Shown here: in pieces, positions 40,342 to 50,006 of the stretch
Position numbering within the stretch: the stretch's first letter is position 1
How the letters are laid out: each line of letters opens with the position of its first letter
NCBI RefSeq assembly: GCF_000025885.1
Contig: NC_014011.1
Span: 620,001-684,000, forward strand
Length of the DNA stretch: 64,000 nt
Direction: 5' to 3'
DNA from: Aminobacterium colombiense DSM 12261
GTDB lineage: Bacteria > Synergistota > Synergistia > Synergistales > Aminobacteriaceae
Program-made: the position numbers and the translations under genes
The notes under the pieces: model-generated
Database searches by the model: none
What the model was told of the DNA's origin: nothing
The model's input: the letters and a program-made list of their open reading frames with translations, nothing else

Positions 40342-40392
40342 AGGGCCCGGTAATGTTTTTTCTTGACATGACTCCGGGCTCTTTGTTATTAT
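40342..40392 (+). terminator. Terminator-like hairpin after rpoC, overlapping the str promoter
   Basis: A 9-bp stem (40342-40350 agggcccgg with 40374-40382 ccgggctct, one G-T pair) encloses a 23-base loop and is followed by ttgttatt. The loop contains tttttt and the -35 hexamer of the next promoter. The weak T tract makes it a poorer terminator than those after secF and metG, but it is the only candidate end signal for rpoBC. Confidence 0.5.
40363..40392 (+). promoter_or_regulatory. Promoter for the str-S10-spc ribosomal gene run
   Basis: A perfect TTGACA at 40363-40368 and TATTAT at 40387-40392 with an 18-base spacer, ending 32 bases before the L7Ae-like ATG. No other promoter of this quality is visible until the end of infA, so it may drive most of the ribosomal genes up to there. 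Confidence 0.72.
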
Positions 40393-40424
40393 TCCTTGGT
40401 GCTTTCTGCACTGGAGGGTTTATT

Positions 40425-40703
40425 ATGCCTTTAAATGAGCTAGCCTCTCCGTTGCGTGTTGTTGGAGAAAGGGAGGTTCGGAGGGCTCTCCGAGCGAAGC
40501 GGTTGAAAAAATTGTTTGTAGCACGGGATGGGGAACTTGAAAGAATAAAAGATGTGATGTCAGAAGCTGAAAAACAGGGTATTTCTGTTGAATGGGCAGA
40601 CGACAAGGTCAGATTAGGACGAGCCTGTGCTATTAGTAGAAGCGCTTTAGTTGCTGGAATTACTGATGCCACATCCTTTTCGGAGGGTGTCAGTAGTAAA
40701 TAA
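40425..40703 (+). CDS. L7Ae-family ribosomal/K-turn RNA-binding protein (YbxF-like)
   Basis: A small protein of 92 residues placed between rpoC and rpsL, where many Firmicutes have the YbxF/RplGB protein. It has the L7Ae core: a basic helix REVRRALRAKRLKKLFVARD, then EAEKQGISVEWADDKVRLGRACAI and the closing LVAGIT. Homologues bind kink-turn RNA and associate with the ribosome. A role in sensing a kink-turn here is only possible, not shown. ATG 40425 follows GGAGGG by 6 bases; an earlier in-frame ATG at 40353 lies in the promoter region and is unlikely. rpsL starts 22 bases after the stop. Confidence 0.85.
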   Translation: MPLNELASPLRVVGEREVRRALRAKRLKKLFVARDGELERIKDVMSEAEKQGISVEWADDKVRLGRACAISRSALVAGITDATSFSEGVSSK

Positions 40704-40724
40704 AATCTGGAAGGAGGGAGTTTC

Positions 40725-41096
40725 GTGCCAACTATAAATCAGCTTGTTCGTCTTGGACGTAAAGATAAAAGACAGAACAGCGACTCGCCAGCTCTGCAGG
40801 GTAATCCAGCGAGACGGGGAGTTTGTACCCGCGTATATACAGTAACGCCTAAGAAACCGAACTCTGCTTTGAGAAAGGTTGCTCGTGTGCGCCTTACGAA
40901 TGGGATAGAGGTAACATCCTATATTCCGGGCATTGGGCATAACCTTCAGGAGCACTCCGTAGTTCTCGTTCGCGGAGGCCGAGTAAAGGACTTGCCAGGT
41001 GTACGATATCATATCGTCCGAGGGACCCTTGACTGTGGTGGCGTTGAAAATCGAAAGAGAGGGCGCTCTAAGTACGGAGCAAGAAAGCCCAAGTAA
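40725..41096 (+). CDS. rpsL: 30S ribosomal protein S12
   Basis: Decoding-site protein. The 123-residue protein contains [17 protein letters not shown] and [17 protein letters not shown]. The two lysines where streptomycin-resistance changes occur (in PKKPNS and GGRVKD) are the sensitive-type residues. It uses a GTG start at 40725, 7 bases after a GAAGGAGGGAG ribosome-binding site. It is the classic first gene of the str operon; rpsG, fusA and tuf follow in order. Confidence 0.98.
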   Translation: MPTINQLVRLGRKDKRQNSDSPALQGNPARRGVCTRVYTVTPKKPNSALRKVARVRLTNGIEVTSYIPGIGHNLQEHSVVLVRGGRVKDLPGVRYHIVRGTLDCGGVENRKRGRSKYGARKPK

Positions 41097-41125
41097 GAAG
41101 TAATACGTGAGGAGGGATTGTCACC

Positions 41126-41596
41126 ATGCCGCGAAAGGGGCATGTTAAAAAGCGTCAGGGGTTGCCTGACAGCCGGTTTGGAAGCGTTGCGGTTTCAAAG
41201 TTTGTAAGCAGCCTAATGAAGGGCGGAAAAAGAAGTGTCGCGGAAAATGCCTTTTATCAGGCTCTCGAGATCGCTGGGGAGCGTTTGAATGCAGAGCCCT
41301 TCGAAGTGTTTCAAAAGGCAATGGAAAACGTAAAGCCACTAGTTGAGGTTCGCCCTCGTCGTGTAGGTGGTGCTACGTATCAGGTGCCAGTGGAGGTTCC
41401 TGCGGAGCGCGCTCAAGTTCTGGCTATCCGTTGGATTATTTCGTATGCCAGATCTAAAAAGGGGATGCCCATTGCAGAGCGTCTAGCAAGAGAGCTTGCT
41501 GATGCTTATAAGGGTGAAGGTAGTTCCATTAAGAAACGTGAAGACACTCATAAAATGGCTGAAGCCAACCGTGCCTTTGCTCACTATCGTTGGTAA
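41126..41596 (+). CDS. rpsG: 30S ribosomal protein S7
   Basis: Primary binder of the 3' major domain of 16S rRNA in the small-subunit head. At 156 residues it is standard, beginning MPRKGHVKKRQGLPDSRFGS and containing RPRRVGGATYQVPVEV. ATG 41126 follows GAGGAGGG. In E. coli, S7 represses its own operon. The 52 bases before fusA hold no obvious structure of that kind. Confidence 0.98.
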   Translation: MPRKGHVKKRQGLPDSRFGSVAVSKFVSSLMKGGKRSVAENAFYQALEIAGERLNAEPFEVFQKAMENVKPLVEVRPRRVGGATYQVPVEVPAERAQVLAIRWIISYARSKKGMPIAERLARELADAYKGEGSSIKKREDTHKMAEANRAFAHYRW

Positions 41597-41648
41597 TGGG
41601 TTACGTCCCTGTTTTATTTAATTTATAACTTGCTTGGTGGTGAAATAC

Positions 41649-43712
41649 GTGCACAATATTGAAATGAAAAAGATAAGAAATATAGGTATTGCCGCCCATA
41701 TAGATGCAGGCAAGACCACGACCACTGAGCGTATCCTGTTCTACACTGGACGTAACTACAAGATGGGCGAGACTCATGAGGGTTCTGCCACAATGGACTG
41801 GATGGAGCAGGAGCGTGAACGGGGGATAACTATTTCCTCCGCTGCTACTACGTGTATATGGCGTGATTGTTTTGTCAACATCATTGATACGCCCGGCCAC
41901 GTGGACTTTACTGTCGAAGTTGAGCGCTCCATGCGTGTCCTCGATGGTGCAGTAGCTGTTTTTTGCGCCGTGGGGGGAGTGGAACCCCAGTCTGAAACAG
42001 TGTGGCGACAAGCCGATAAGTACCATGTCCCACGTATCGCCTTTGTTAATAAAATGGATCGTGTTGGCGCTGATTTTTATCAGGTTGTTAATGGGATTCG
42101 AACACGTCTTGGTGCCAGATCTGTACCTCTTCAGTTGCCTATCGGATCTGAAGATAGATTTTCAGGGATTGTTGATCTTATTCAGATGAAGGCAGTTTTC
42201 TTTCAAGACGATTTGGGGACAGCTCCCGTTGTTGGTGAAATACCTGGTGAGCTTATGGCTGATGTAAAGAAAGCTCGCGATCTGTTGATTGAGAACTTGG
42301 CTGATTTTGACGAATCCGTCATGGAAAGTTATCTCGAAGGGCAGGATGTGCCGGAAGAAACTCTTCGCAGGGCTATTCGTGAAAATACGATTCAGCAGCG
42401 CATAGTTCCCGTGTTATGTGGCAGTGCCTTTAAGAATAAGGGTATCCAGTTGCTGCTTGACGCTGTTGTCGATTATTTACCGAGCCCCTTGGATCTTCCC
42501 CCCATTATAGGTGTGGATCCAAAGACCGAAGAAACAGTGGAGCGTCATAGCGATATGAACGAACCCTTGACCGCTTTGGGATTCAAGATCATGGTCGATC
42601 CTTTTGTAGGACGTCTTGTTTATACGAGGATCTACTCTGGGAAGCTCGTTAAGGGATCTACAGTTTATAATCCAGTGACGAATACGCGAGAGCGGGTTGG
42701 TCGAATTCTTCGCATGCATGCTAACAAGAGAGAGGAACTTGATGAGGCAGGAGCTGGTATGATCGTAGCGTTACCAGGGTTGAAAGCTACGAGAACAGGG
42801 GACACATTATGTGATGAGTCCCATCCTGTTGTTCTCGAGTCATTGCAATTTCCTGACCCTGTTATTTCTCTTGCTGTAGAGCCTGCAACGAAGAATGACA
42901 AAATAAAGCTGACAAAGGGTCTTGTGGCCTTAGCTGAAGAGGATCCAACCTTTAAGGTAAGAACTGATGAAGAAACAGCCCAAACCATCATCTCTGGTAT
43001 GGGTGAACTTCATTTAGAGATTATAGTTGACCGCCTTAAGAGAGAGTTTGGCGTTGATGTAAAAGTAGGACGTCCTCAGGTGTCTTATCGTGAGACTATC
43101 CGTAAATCGTCAAGAGCTGAGGGTCGTTTTGTCAGACAGTCAGGCGGACGTGGCCAGTATGGACACGTTGTTTTTGAAATGGCGCCCCTTGAAGATGGGA
43201 AAGGGTTTGCTTTTGAAGATAAAATTGTTGGCGGAGTGGTACCTAAAGAGTATATTGCAGCAGTTCAAAAAGGACTTGATGAAGCTGTCAACAATGGTAT
43301 ACTTGGCGGGTTCCCGGTGATAGGAGTAAAGGTTGCCCTTGTGGACGGCAGCTATCATGAAGTTGATAGCTCGGAAATGGCCTTTAAAATAGCTGCTTCT
43401 ATGGGATTTAAAGAAGCAATGAAAAAGGCGGATCCTGTTCTTATGGAACCTATTATGTCTGTGGAGGTCGTAACGCCCGAAGACTACGTAGGCGATGTTA
43501 TAGGGGATATTTCCTCTCGTCGTGGGCGGATCGAAGGTATGGAAACGAAAACTAATACTCGGGTCATACGTTCCTTTGTTCCTCTTTCAGAAATGTTTGG
43601 TTACGCTACAGATTTGAGGAGTAAGACATCAGGGCGTGCAACCTACTCAATGCAATTCGATCATTACGAACAGGTTCCGGCAGAAATAGCAGAAAAGATA
43701 TTAAAGAGTTAA
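41649..43712 (+). CDS. fusA: Elongation factor G
   Basis: Translocase GTPase of translation. The 687-residue protein has the G1 box [10 protein letters not shown], the G2-G3 region [12 protein letters not shown] and [10 protein letters not shown]4 NKMD, and domains II-V complete to [19 protein letters not shown]. The start is the least certain in the str block. GTG 41649 is 5 bases after GGTGGTGA and gives [20 protein letters not shown] 41664 gives a shorter end with no ribosome-binding site, and 41634-41640 (TTG, GTG, GTG) fall within the purine tract. No sign of the spdEFG-type paralogue. Confidence 0.96.
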   Translation: MHNIEMKKIRNIGIAAHIDAGKTTTTERILFYTGRNYKMGETHEGSATMDWMEQERERGITISSAATTCIWRDCFVNIIDTPGHVDFTVEVERSMRVLDGAVAVFCAVGGVEPQSETVWRQADKYHVPRIAFVNKMDRVGADFYQVVNGIRTRLGARSVPLQLPIGSEDRFSGIVDLIQMKAVFFQDDLGTAPVVGEIPGELMADVKKARDLLIENLADFDESVMESYLEGQDVPEETLRRAIRENTIQQRIVPVLCGSAFKNKGIQLLLDAVVDYLPSPLDLPPIIGVDPKTEETVERHSDMNEPLTALGFKIMVDPFVGRLVYTRIYSGKLVKGSTVYNPVTNTRERVGRILRMHANKREELDEAGAGMIVALPGLKATRTGDTLCDESHPVVLESLQFPDPVISLAVEPATKNDKIKLTKGLVALAEEDPTFKVRTDEETAQTIISGMGELHLEIIVDRLKREFGVDVKVGRPQVSYRETIRKSSRAEGRFVRQSGGRGQYGHVVFEMAPLEDGKGFAFEDKIVGGVVPKEYIAAVQKGLDEAVNNGILGGFPVIGVKVALVDGSYHEVDSSEMAFKIAASMGFKEAMKKADPVLMEPIMSVEVVTPEDYVGDVIGDISSRRGRIEGMETKTNTRVIRSFVPLSEMFGYATDLRSKTSGRATYSMQFDHYEQVPAEIAEKILKS

Positions 43713-43743
43713 TAAAGAGCCTTTCAGGGAGGGAGACTTAAAA

Positions 43744-44946
43744 ATGGCAAAAGAGAAATTTGAAAGAGCGAAGCCCCATCTTAACGTGGGCACCATAGGA
43801 CACATTGACCACGGTAAGACGACACTTACAGCAGCGATCACGAAGTGTTTGTCGACGAAGGGTTGGTCGAATTTTGAGGCGTACGACATGATCGACAAGG
43901 CGCCAGAAGAGCGTGAGAGAGGCATTACGATCAACATTTCTCACGTAGAGTATCAGACAGAGAACCGTCACTATGCCCATATAGACTGCCCAGGTCACGC
44001 AGACTACATTAAGAACATGATTACAGGTGCCGCGCAGATGGACGGGGCTATTCTTGTTGTATCCGCGGCAGACGGTCCCATGCCCCAGACCCGCGAGCAC
44101 GTTCTTTTGGCCCGGCAGGTCAACGTGCCGGCCGTAGTCGTTTTTATGAACAAGACAGACCAGGTAGACGATGATGAGCTTCTTGATCTTGTAGAGATGG
44201 AGATCCGCGAGCTTCTGAGCAAATACGATTTCCCCGGAGACGATGTCCCCATCATTCGCGGTTCAGCTTTGAAGGTATTGGAAGAGGGAACAGGAGAAGA
44301 GAACGACCCTGTGAGCAAATGCATCTGGGAGCTCATGGCCGCCTGTGACAGCTATATTCCAGCGCCTCAGCGGGAAACAGACAAGCCTTTCCTTATGCCT
44401 ATCGAAGACGTGTTCACCATCACAGGCCGTGGCACAGTTGTAACGGGGCGAGTAGAGCGGGGCATGATCAAGTCAGGAGAAGAAGTGGAGATCGTGGGCA
44501 TGAAGGCGGATACGACCAAGACAGTGGCCACATCCCTTGAGATGTTCAGGAAGATTCTTGACGAAGCCATTGCCGGCGACAACGTGGGCATTCTTCTTCG
44601 CGGCATAGACAAAGAGGATGTAGAGCGCGGCCAGGTATTGGCTAAGCCGGGTTCCATAACGCCTCACACGAAGTTCAAGGCAGAGGTATACGTACTGAAG
44701 AAAGAGGAAGGCGGCCGACACACCCCGTTCTTTGCGGGCTACAAGCCTCAGTTCTACTTCCGTACCACAGACGTAACAGGAGGCATCAAGCTTCCGGAAG
44801 GTGTAGAAATGGTTATGCCGGGAGACAACGCGACCTTTGAGGTTGACCTTATTGTACCTATCGCCATGGAAGCGGGACTTCGTTTCGCAGTCCGTGAAGG
44901 TGGTCACACAGTGGGTGCTGGCGTTGTCACCGAGATTCTTGCATAA
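43744..44946 (+). CDS. tuf: Elongation factor Tu
   Basis: Carries aminoacyl-tRNA to the ribosome. The 400-residue protein contains [34 protein letters not shown], a G4 box NKTD (commonly NKCD in other bacteria, still functional as NKxD) and [16 protein letters not shown] 43744 follows AGGGAGGGAG. Codon choice is more biased than in its neighbours, with AAG, GTA, GAG and ATC favoured, as expected for a very highly expressed gene. A second tuf copy, if present, is outside the window. Confidence 0.98.
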   Translation: MAKEKFERAKPHLNVGTIGHIDHGKTTLTAAITKCLSTKGWSNFEAYDMIDKAPEERERGITINISHVEYQTENRHYAHIDCPGHADYIKNMITGAAQMDGAILVVSAADGPMPQTREHVLLARQVNVPAVVVFMNKTDQVDDDELLDLVEMEIRELLSKYDFPGDDVPIIRGSALKVLEEGTGEENDPVSKCIWELMAACDSYIPAPQRETDKPFLMPIEDVFTITGRGTVVTGRVERGMIKSGEEVEIVGMKADTTKTVATSLEMFRKILDEAIAGDNVGILLRGIDKEDVERGQVLAKPGSITPHTKFKAEVYVLKKEEGGRHTPFFAGYKPQFYFRTTDVTGGIKLPEGVEMVMPGDNATFEVDLIVPIAMEAGLRFAVREGGHTVGAGVVTEILA

Positions 44947-44963
44947 CCCCAAAAAAGGGGGTT
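44945..44963 (+). promoter_or_regulatory. Small hairpin covering the rpsJ ribosome-binding site
   Basis: aacccc (44945-44950) pairs with ggggtt (44958-44963) across a 7-base A-rich loop, starting at the tuf stop codon. The right arm contains the AAGGGGG ribosome-binding site of rpsJ. Ribosomes finishing tuf would melt it, so it could couple rpsJ translation to tuf. It is short and could be chance. Confidence 0.35.
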
Positions 44964-44971
44964 GTTGAATT

Positions 44972-45277
44972 TTGGCTAAAAAGATACGTATTCGTCTGAA
45001 GGCCTTTGATCATAGGGTATTGGACAGTTCGGCCTCTCAGATTGCTGAGACAGCAGAGCGGAGTGGGGCTAAGGTTTCTGGTCCTATTCCCTTGCCGACT
45101 GAAATCAATAAATATACAATCTTGAAATCCCCGCACAAAGACAAAGATGCGAGGGAGCAGTTTGAAATGAGAACTCATAAGCGCCTTATAGACATCGTCA
45201 ATCCGACACAAAAGACAATGGATGCGCTTATGCAGCTGAACCTTCCTTCTGGGGTGGACATCCAGATCAAACTGTAG
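44972..45277 (+). CDS. rpsJ: 30S ribosomal protein S10
   Basis: Small-subunit head protein and NusB partner in antitermination. At 101 residues it is normal, with [17 protein letters not shown] and the conserved [19 protein letters not shown] loop. It starts at TTG 44972, 10 bases after AAGGGGG. It opens the S10 set; because tuf precedes it by only 25 bases without a promoter, the str and S10 operons are merged. Confidence 0.97.
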   Translation: MAKKIRIRLKAFDHRVLDSSASQIAETAERSGAKVSGPIPLPTEINKYTILKSPHKDKDAREQFEMRTHKRLIDIVNPTQKTMDALMQLNLPSGVDIQIKL

Positions 45278-45307
45278 GAAGCTCTGAGCTGAAAGGAGTG
45301 GAAGTGG

Positions 45308-45934
45308 ATGAGCATTGGAATACTGGGGCGTAAATTAGGGATGACTCAGATATATAACGAGGCTGGACAAGCTGTGCCTGTAACTGTTATACAAGCGGGT
45401 CCTTGCCCTGTGGTCTCTCTGAAGACTCCCGAAAAGAATGGCTATTCGGCCGTACAGCTTGGTTTCGGCGAAATAAAGCCCCACAAGCTCACGAAGCCCG
45501 TAAAAGGGCAATTTGACAAGGCCAGCGTAGAGCCTCAGCGTTACTTAAGGGAATTTCGCTTAGACAACGTGAAGGGCTATGAAGTAGGCCAGGCTATCAC
45601 TGTTTCTCTTTTTGAGGAAGGCGAGAAAATCAATGTGGTAGGTATGAGTAAGGGGAAGGGTTTTGCCGGTGTTATGAAACGGTTTAACTTTGGTGGTACT
45701 TTTGCGACCCATGGAGTTTCTAAGACTCACCGTCACGGTGGTTCGAGTGGAGCCAGCAGCTATCCCGGAAAGATTTTTAAAGGGAAAGCTATGCCTGGCA
45801 GGATGGGCGGCGAGCGTGTCACTGTTAAGAACCTTACTGTAGTGGCAGTCGATACGGATAACAATCTCCTGCTTGTAAAAGGGGCCGTTCCCGGTGCTAA
45901 AAATGACATCGTTACGGTCTTTAAGCAGGATTAG
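45308..45934 (+). CDS. rplC: 50S ribosomal protein L3
   Basis: Large-subunit protein near the peptidyl transferase centre. The 208-residue protein starts MSIGILGRKLGMTQIY and has the long central extension region GMSKGKGFAGVMKRFNFGG and HRHGGSSGASSYPGKIFKGK. ATG 45308 follows AAAGGAGTGGAAG. Standard second gene of the S10 set. Confidence 0.98.
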   Translation: MSIGILGRKLGMTQIYNEAGQAVPVTVIQAGPCPVVSLKTPEKNGYSAVQLGFGEIKPHKLTKPVKGQFDKASVEPQRYLREFRLDNVKGYEVGQAITVSLFEEGEKINVVGMSKGKGFAGVMKRFNFGGTFATHGVSKTHRHGGSSGASSYPGKIFKGKAMPGRMGGERVTVKNLTVVAVDTDNNLLLVKGAVPGAKNDIVTVFKQD

Positions 45935-45963
45935 GTCGGGAACAGAAGGAGGGCAGAACGATT

Positions 45964-46587
45964 ATGCCTACCGTAAAGCTTGTTAGTTTTCAGGGTGAAC
46001 AGGTAAGTGACCTCCAGCTTTCCGACTCTGTGTTTGCTGCGCCGATCCACGTACCGGCCATGCACCAGGTTGTTGTAGCTCAGCTGGCGAATCTTCGCCA
46101 GGGAACCCATAGCTGCAAAGGAAGAGGAGAGGTAAGAGGCGGTGGAAGAAAGCCTTGGCGCCAGAAACATACTGGTCGTGCTCGTCACGGCAGTACGAGA
46201 TCACCGATCTGGGTTGGTGGAGGAGTAGCTCACGGGCCTAGCCCTCGAGACTATAGCCAGAAGGTTAATAAAAAGGTTCGCCGTCTTGCGTTGAGAAGTG
46301 CCCTGTCTCTTAAAGTCAGAGACAATCTTTTGACCGTGGTTGATCACATTGATCTTGATACTCCATCTACAAAAGAGATGCTTGGTTTTATCGACAAGAT
46401 GGGTGTAAAGAAGCCATTGATCGTTCTTCACGAGCCTAATGACGCAGTTTCAAAGTCTGTGAGAAACATTCCAGACGCAAGGGCCATCAATGTGGGCAAT
46501 ATCAATGTATATGATCTTTTGAACTATCAGAACCTAATTTTGACGCAGGAAGCAGTAGCCCGGATCGAGGAGGTGTACTCCATATGA
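45964..46587 (+). CDS. rplD: 50S ribosomal protein L4
   Basis: Exit-tunnel protein. The 207-residue protein has the tunnel loop with [20 protein letters not shown] and [16 protein letters not shown], unbroken, and the C-terminal [17 protein letters not shown]. In E. coli, L4 represses the S10 operon at both transcription and translation; no matching leader can be seen before rpsJ here. ATG 45964 follows GAAGGAGGG. It overlaps rplW by 4 bases (ATGA). Confidence 0.98.
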   Translation: MPTVKLVSFQGEQVSDLQLSDSVFAAPIHVPAMHQVVVAQLANLRQGTHSCKGRGEVRGGGRKPWRQKHTGRARHGSTRSPIWVGGGVAHGPSPRDYSQKVNKKVRRLALRSALSLKVRDNLLTVVDHIDLDTPSTKEMLGFIDKMGVKKPLIVLHEPNDAVSKSVRNIPDARAINVGNINVYDLLNYQNLILTQEAVARIEEVYSI

Positions 46588-46880
46588 AACTCCTTGCTCA
46601 TGACATCATAATAAGACCAATTATTACTGAGAAGAGCAGCCGGATGATGGAGCATAATAAATATACTTTTGAAGTACATCAGGGTGCCAACAAGATCCAG
46701 GTGAGAGAGGCTATAGAAGAAATCTTTAAGGTTAAAGTTACGAACGTACATGTTATGAAGGTAAACGCTAAGCCCAAAAGAATGGGAGTATTTCTTGGAA
46801 AAACTCGTTCTTGGAAGAAAGCGATCGTAAGCCTTGCAGAAGGCGAACGTATCGAGTTCTTTGAGGGCGCGAGCATTTAG
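46584..46880 (+). CDS. rplW: 50S ribosomal protein L23
   Basis: Protein at the tunnel exit that forms the docking site for trigger factor and SRP. The 98-residue protein contains [35 protein letters not shown] and the loop [20 protein letters not shown]. The ATG overlaps the rplD stop. The ribosome-binding site GGAGG lies within the end of rplD. Confidence 0.97.
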   Translation: MKLLAHDIIIRPIITEKSSRMMEHNKYTFEVHQGANKIQVREAIEEIFKVKVTNVHVMKVNAKPKRMGVFLGKTRSWKKAIVSLAEGERIEFFEGASI

Positions 46881-46899
46881 TGGGGGGGAGACGAGAAGA

Positions 46900-47727
46900 A
46901 TGTCTATAAAAGAGTTCAAACCCTATACGCCAGGCCGCCGCGCCATGTCAAGCCAATCTTTTGATGAAGTTACAAAAAGCGAGCCTGAGCGCGCCCTGAC
47001 TACAGCATTAAAAAAAGCTGGCGGACGGAACAACCTCGGTCGTATAACCATGCGCCATCGTGGCGGTGGAATGAAGCGACTCTATCGAATTATCGACTTC
47101 AAGCGCGACAAGATTGGAGTTCCGGGAAAAGTTGCGGCCATTGAATATGACCCTAACCGCTCTGCCCGTATTGCGCTTATTCACTATTTAGATGGTGAGA
47201 AACGCTATATACTGGCGCCTGCTGACCTTAGTGTTGGAGATATGGTTGTCGCAGGGCCAGAGTCTGACATTAAACCAGGCAACGCATTGAAACTTAAAGA
47301 TATGCCGGTTGGTACAGTTGTTCATAATATTGAGCTAGAGCCAGGTTGCGGTGGAAAGGCCGTACGATCTGCCGGAACTTCAGCGCAGCTTATGGCGAAA
47401 GAGGGCAAGTATGCCTATATTAGAATGCCGAGCGGAGAACTTCGTCTTGTGTTGAATGAATGTATGGCAACAGTAGGACAGGTTGGCAATGTGGAACATG
47501 AGAATATCTCTCTCGGTAAAGCGGGCAAAACTCGCCTGTTAGGCAGAAGGCCTAAAGTTCGCGGTGTAGTTATGAACCCAGTTGATCACCCCCTCGGCGG
47601 TGGAGAAGGACGGAGTAAATCTCACAAGCATCCTGTTTCTCCGTGGGGAACACTGGCAAAAGGTTATCGTACCCGGAAGAACAAGCCTTCTGATAGGCTC
47701 ATTGTTCGCCGCCGGTATGCGAAGTAG
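46900..47727 (+). CDS. rplB: 50S ribosomal protein L2
   Basis: Conserved rRNA-binding protein needed for subunit joining and peptidyl transfer. The 275-residue protein has [16 protein letters not shown], the catalytic-region segment [20 protein letters not shown], and the C-terminal [19 protein letters not shown] 46900 follows GGGGGGGAG; an in-frame upstream start at 46834 lies inside rplW and is not credible. Full length. Confidence 0.98.
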   Translation: MSIKEFKPYTPGRRAMSSQSFDEVTKSEPERALTTALKKAGGRNNLGRITMRHRGGGMKRLYRIIDFKRDKIGVPGKVAAIEYDPNRSARIALIHYLDGEKRYILAPADLSVGDMVVAGPESDIKPGNALKLKDMPVGTVVHNIELEPGCGGKAVRSAGTSAQLMAKEGKYAYIRMPSGELRLVLNECMATVGQVGNVEHENISLGKAGKTRLLGRRPKVRGVVMNPVDHPLGGGEGRSKSHKHPVSPWGTLAKGYRTRKNKPSDRLIVRRRYAK

Positions 47728-47744
47728 CGTTAGGAGGGACTGAT

Positions 47745-48026
47745 ATGGCTCGTTCAACAAAGAAAGGGCCCTATGTTGACCTTAAACTTCTTCGCAGGAT
47801 AGAGGAAATGAACGTTTCAGGGAATAAGAAGGTATTGAAAACTTGGTCTCGACGTTCAACGATCGTTCCGGCGATGATTGGTCACACTATAGCGGTACAT
47901 AATGGTAGAATTCATGTTCCCATTTATGTAAGTGAGAACATGGTAGGACATAAGCTTGGAGAGTTTGCTCCCACTCGCAAGTCAGCGCGACATGCGGGTC
48001 AGGAACGCTCTTCGAGGATAAGGTAA
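47745..48026 (+). CDS. rpsS: 30S ribosomal protein S19
   Basis: Head protein of the small subunit, contacting the A-site finger. The 93-residue protein has [20 protein letters not shown] and [21 protein letters not shown] 47745 follows TTAGGAGGGA. Standard S10-set position between rplB and rplV. Confidence 0.98.
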   Translation: MARSTKKGPYVDLKLLRRIEEMNVSGNKKVLKTWSRRSTIVPAMIGHTIAVHNGRIHVPIYVSENMVGHKLGEFAPTRKSARHAGQERSSRIR

Positions 48027-48041
48027 GGGGGAGTGTCGGTT

Positions 48042-48374
48042 ATGGAAGCAAGAGCCCTTGCCAAACAGGTGCGGATTTCACCTTATAAAGTGAGACGCAT
48101 TCTTCCTCTTATTAGAGGTAAAAAGGTAGACGAGGCGATGATGATCCTCAAGTACAGCCCTCAGAAGGCTGCAGGGATTGTCAGCAAGGTTCTGCAGAGT
48201 GCAGTAGCTAACGCCGAGCACAATTACGGCATGGATACTGACAAGCTGCGGGTGGTTAAAGCTACGGCAGATCAGGGACCAAGAATGAAACGTTTCCGCC
48301 CCGTATCAATGGGGAGGGCCCATCCCTATCAGCACCGTACCAGCCACGTAACGATCATCGTTGCGGAACGTTAA
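48042..48374 (+). CDS. rplV: 50S ribosomal protein L22
   Basis: Lines the exit tunnel with L4. The 110-residue protein has VRISPYKVRRILPLIRGK, the tunnel hairpin RVVKATADQGPRMKRFRPVS and RAHPYQHRTSHVTIIV. ATG 48042 lies 8 bases after GGGGGAG; the in-frame GTG at 48033 overlaps that site, so it is not chosen. Confidence 0.97.
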   Translation: MEARALAKQVRISPYKVRRILPLIRGKKVDEAMMILKYSPQKAAGIVSKVLQSAVANAEHNYGMDTDKLRVVKATADQGPRMKRFRPVSMGRAHPYQHRTSHVTIIVAER

Positions 48375-48387
48375 GGAGGGGGAACTC

Positions 48388-49053
48388 GTGGGACAGAAAG
48401 TTCACCCAGTAGGTTATAGATTAGGTGTAGTAACAGAGTGGGAATCCAAGTGGTATGCCAATGGCAAGGATTATGCCAAGAAACTTCATGAGGATCTCAA
48501 GCTTAGAAAATGGATCATGGATAGATGGGCTCATGCCGGTATATCCAGGGTTGACATTGAGCGCGTTGGTAATGTTATTCGCTTTTCAATTTGGACCTCC
48601 CGGCCTGGTGTAGTAATCGGTCGAGGCGGATCTGAGATACAGGTAGTAAAAGACGAGCTTCAGAAGCAGACCGGATCGAAGATAATGATAAATGTTCAGG
48701 AAATAAAGAATCCTGACTTGGTGGCTCAGCTTGTTTCAGAGAGCGTTAGCTCGGCGCTGGAGCGTAGAGTCAGCTTTAGAAGGGCAATGAAGCAGGCCAT
48801 TTTCCGTGCCATGAAAGCTGGGGCAAAAGGTATTAAGGTTCAGTGTGCTGGTCGGCTTGGCGGTGCGGAGATTGCTCGGACAGAATGGTACAACGAAGGG
48901 CAGCTTCCCCTTTCCACCATTCGAGCTGATATTGATTATGGTTTCTATGAAGCCAAGACCATGTACGGCATAATTGGTGTGAAGGTCTGGATTTTCAGAG
49001 ACAAAGAAAATGAAAGACCTGCGCAGCCAAGACCATCCAGGAAGAGGGGGTAA
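48388..49053 (+). CDS. rpsC: 30S ribosomal protein S3
   Basis: Forms the mRNA entry gate with S4 and S5. The 221-residue protein starts MGQKVHPVGYRLGVV and has the KH domain (VVIGRGGSEIQVVKDEL) and the C-terminal GCIGVKVWIF-like segment (here GIIGVKVWIF) with a basic tail. GTG 48388 follows AAGGAGGGGG. An earlier TTG at 48361 lies inside rplV and is rejected. Confidence 0.98.
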   Translation: MGQKVHPVGYRLGVVTEWESKWYANGKDYAKKLHEDLKLRKWIMDRWAHAGISRVDIERVGNVIRFSIWTSRPGVVIGRGGSEIQVVKDELQKQTGSKIMINVQEIKNPDLVAQLVSESVSSALERRVSFRRAMKQAIFRAMKAGAKGIKVQCAGRLGGAEIARTEWYNEGQLPLSTIRADIDYGFYEAKTMYGIIGVKVWIFRDKENERPAQPRPSRKRG

Positions 49054-49059
49054 TCCGAA

Positions 49060-49482
49060 ATGCTTATGCCAAAACGAGTTAAATACCGGAAACCCTTTCG
49101 AAGACCTCTTCGTGGAATGGCCAAGGGCGGGGCAACTGTAGCCTTTGGAGACTATGGACTTCAGGCACAGGATTGCGCTTGGATCACAGCTCGCCAGATA
49201 GAGGCTACTCGAGTTGCAATTTCGAGAAAGATGAAAAAAGGTGGAAAAATCTGGATTCGCATTTTTCCAGATCATCCTTTTACCAAAAAACCTCTTGAAA
49301 CCCGTATGGGTAAAGGAAAGGGAACTCCTGAGTTCTGGGTAGCCCCTGTCAAACGCGGGCGGATTCTCTTTGAAGTGGCGGGGGTGTCGCGGGAAGTCGT
49401 GGAAGAAGCATTCAGAACGGCATCTCATAAGCTCCCTGTCAAAGTCAAAATTGTTGCCCGCGAAGGTCTGGGTGGTGAATAG
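49060..49482 (+). CDS. rplP: 50S ribosomal protein L16
   Basis: Binds near the A-site tRNA elbow. The 140-residue protein begins [19 protein letters not shown] and contains [38 protein letters not shown] and [15 protein letters not shown]. The start is set by the family N-terminus and the GAGGGGG at the end of rpsC, 6 bases before the ATG. Confidence 0.98.
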   Translation: MLMPKRVKYRKPFRRPLRGMAKGGATVAFGDYGLQAQDCAWITARQIEATRVAISRKMKKGGKIWIRIFPDHPFTKKPLETRMGKGKGTPEFWVAPVKRGRILFEVAGVSREVVEEAFRTASHKLPVKVKIVAREGLGGE

Positions 49483-49484
49483 AT

Positions 49485-49697
49485 ATGGATGCGAAGAGTT
49501 TGCGAGATTTAACCCTAGAAGAGCTTCAAGAGAAACATCGTCAGTACAAAGAAGAGCTATTCAATCTTCGTTTTCAGAATGCAATAGGGCAGCTTCAGAA
49601 TACTAGCCGGATTCTGGCTGTTAAGAAAACCATTGCTAGAGTACTGACGGTAGTGCGAGAGAAACAGCAGGCAGAAAGCGCTGCTGGAAGGAGGTAA
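49485..49697 (+). CDS. rpmC: 50S ribosomal protein L29
   Basis: Two-helix protein near the tunnel exit. The 70-residue protein has LRDLTLEELQEKHRQYKEEL and LFNLRFQNAIGQLQNTSRI. ATG 49485 is two bases past the rplP stop, so its translation is probably coupled. The Ala/Glu-rich tail is slightly longer than the shortest homologues. Confidence 0.96.
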   Translation: MDAKSLRDLTLEELQEKHRQYKEELFNLRFQNAIGQLQNTSRILAVKKTIARVLTVVREKQQAESAAGRR

Positions 49698-49703
49698 CGA
49701 CTG

Positions 49704-50003
49704 ATGGAGGCACGTACTCCCCATCGTAAAAGACGGGTCGGCACCGTTGTCAGCGAAAAGATGGACAAGACTATTGTTGTCCGTGTAATTCGCCATGACA
49801 TTCATCCTCTTTATGGGAAAAGAATAGTCAAGGCTACAAAATATATGGCTCATGACCCAGAAAACACATGCCGTATTGGGGATTTAGTGAGTATCGCTGA
49901 AACTCGACCTGTGAGTCGCAGAAAGTGCTGGATTCTTGAGAAGGTAATTCAAAGAGCTCCAGTATTTGATAGAGCCGCTGACGAATTGGCCGAGGAGGAA
50001 TAG
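49704..50003 (+). CDS. rpsQ: 30S ribosomal protein S17
   Basis: Early-assembly OB-fold protein. At 99 residues it is about ten longer than usual at the C-terminus (FDRAADELAEEE). It contains RRVGTVVSEKMDKTIVVRV, HPLYGKRIVKATKYMAHD and IAETRPVSRRKCW. ATG 49704 follows AAGGAGGT, a near-perfect ribosome-binding site. Confidence 0.97.
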   Translation: MEARTPHRKRRVGTVVSEKMDKTIVVRVIRHDIHPLYGKRIVKATKYMAHDPENTCRIGDLVSIAETRPVSRRKCWILEKVIQRAPVFDRAADELAEEE

Positions 50004-50006
50004 GTC

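Noticed and set aside
44150-44161. EF-Tu G4 box NKTD in place of NKCD as a possible resistance or functional change
   Set aside because: The NKxD pattern is kept and the third position varies naturally; no resistance position is altered.
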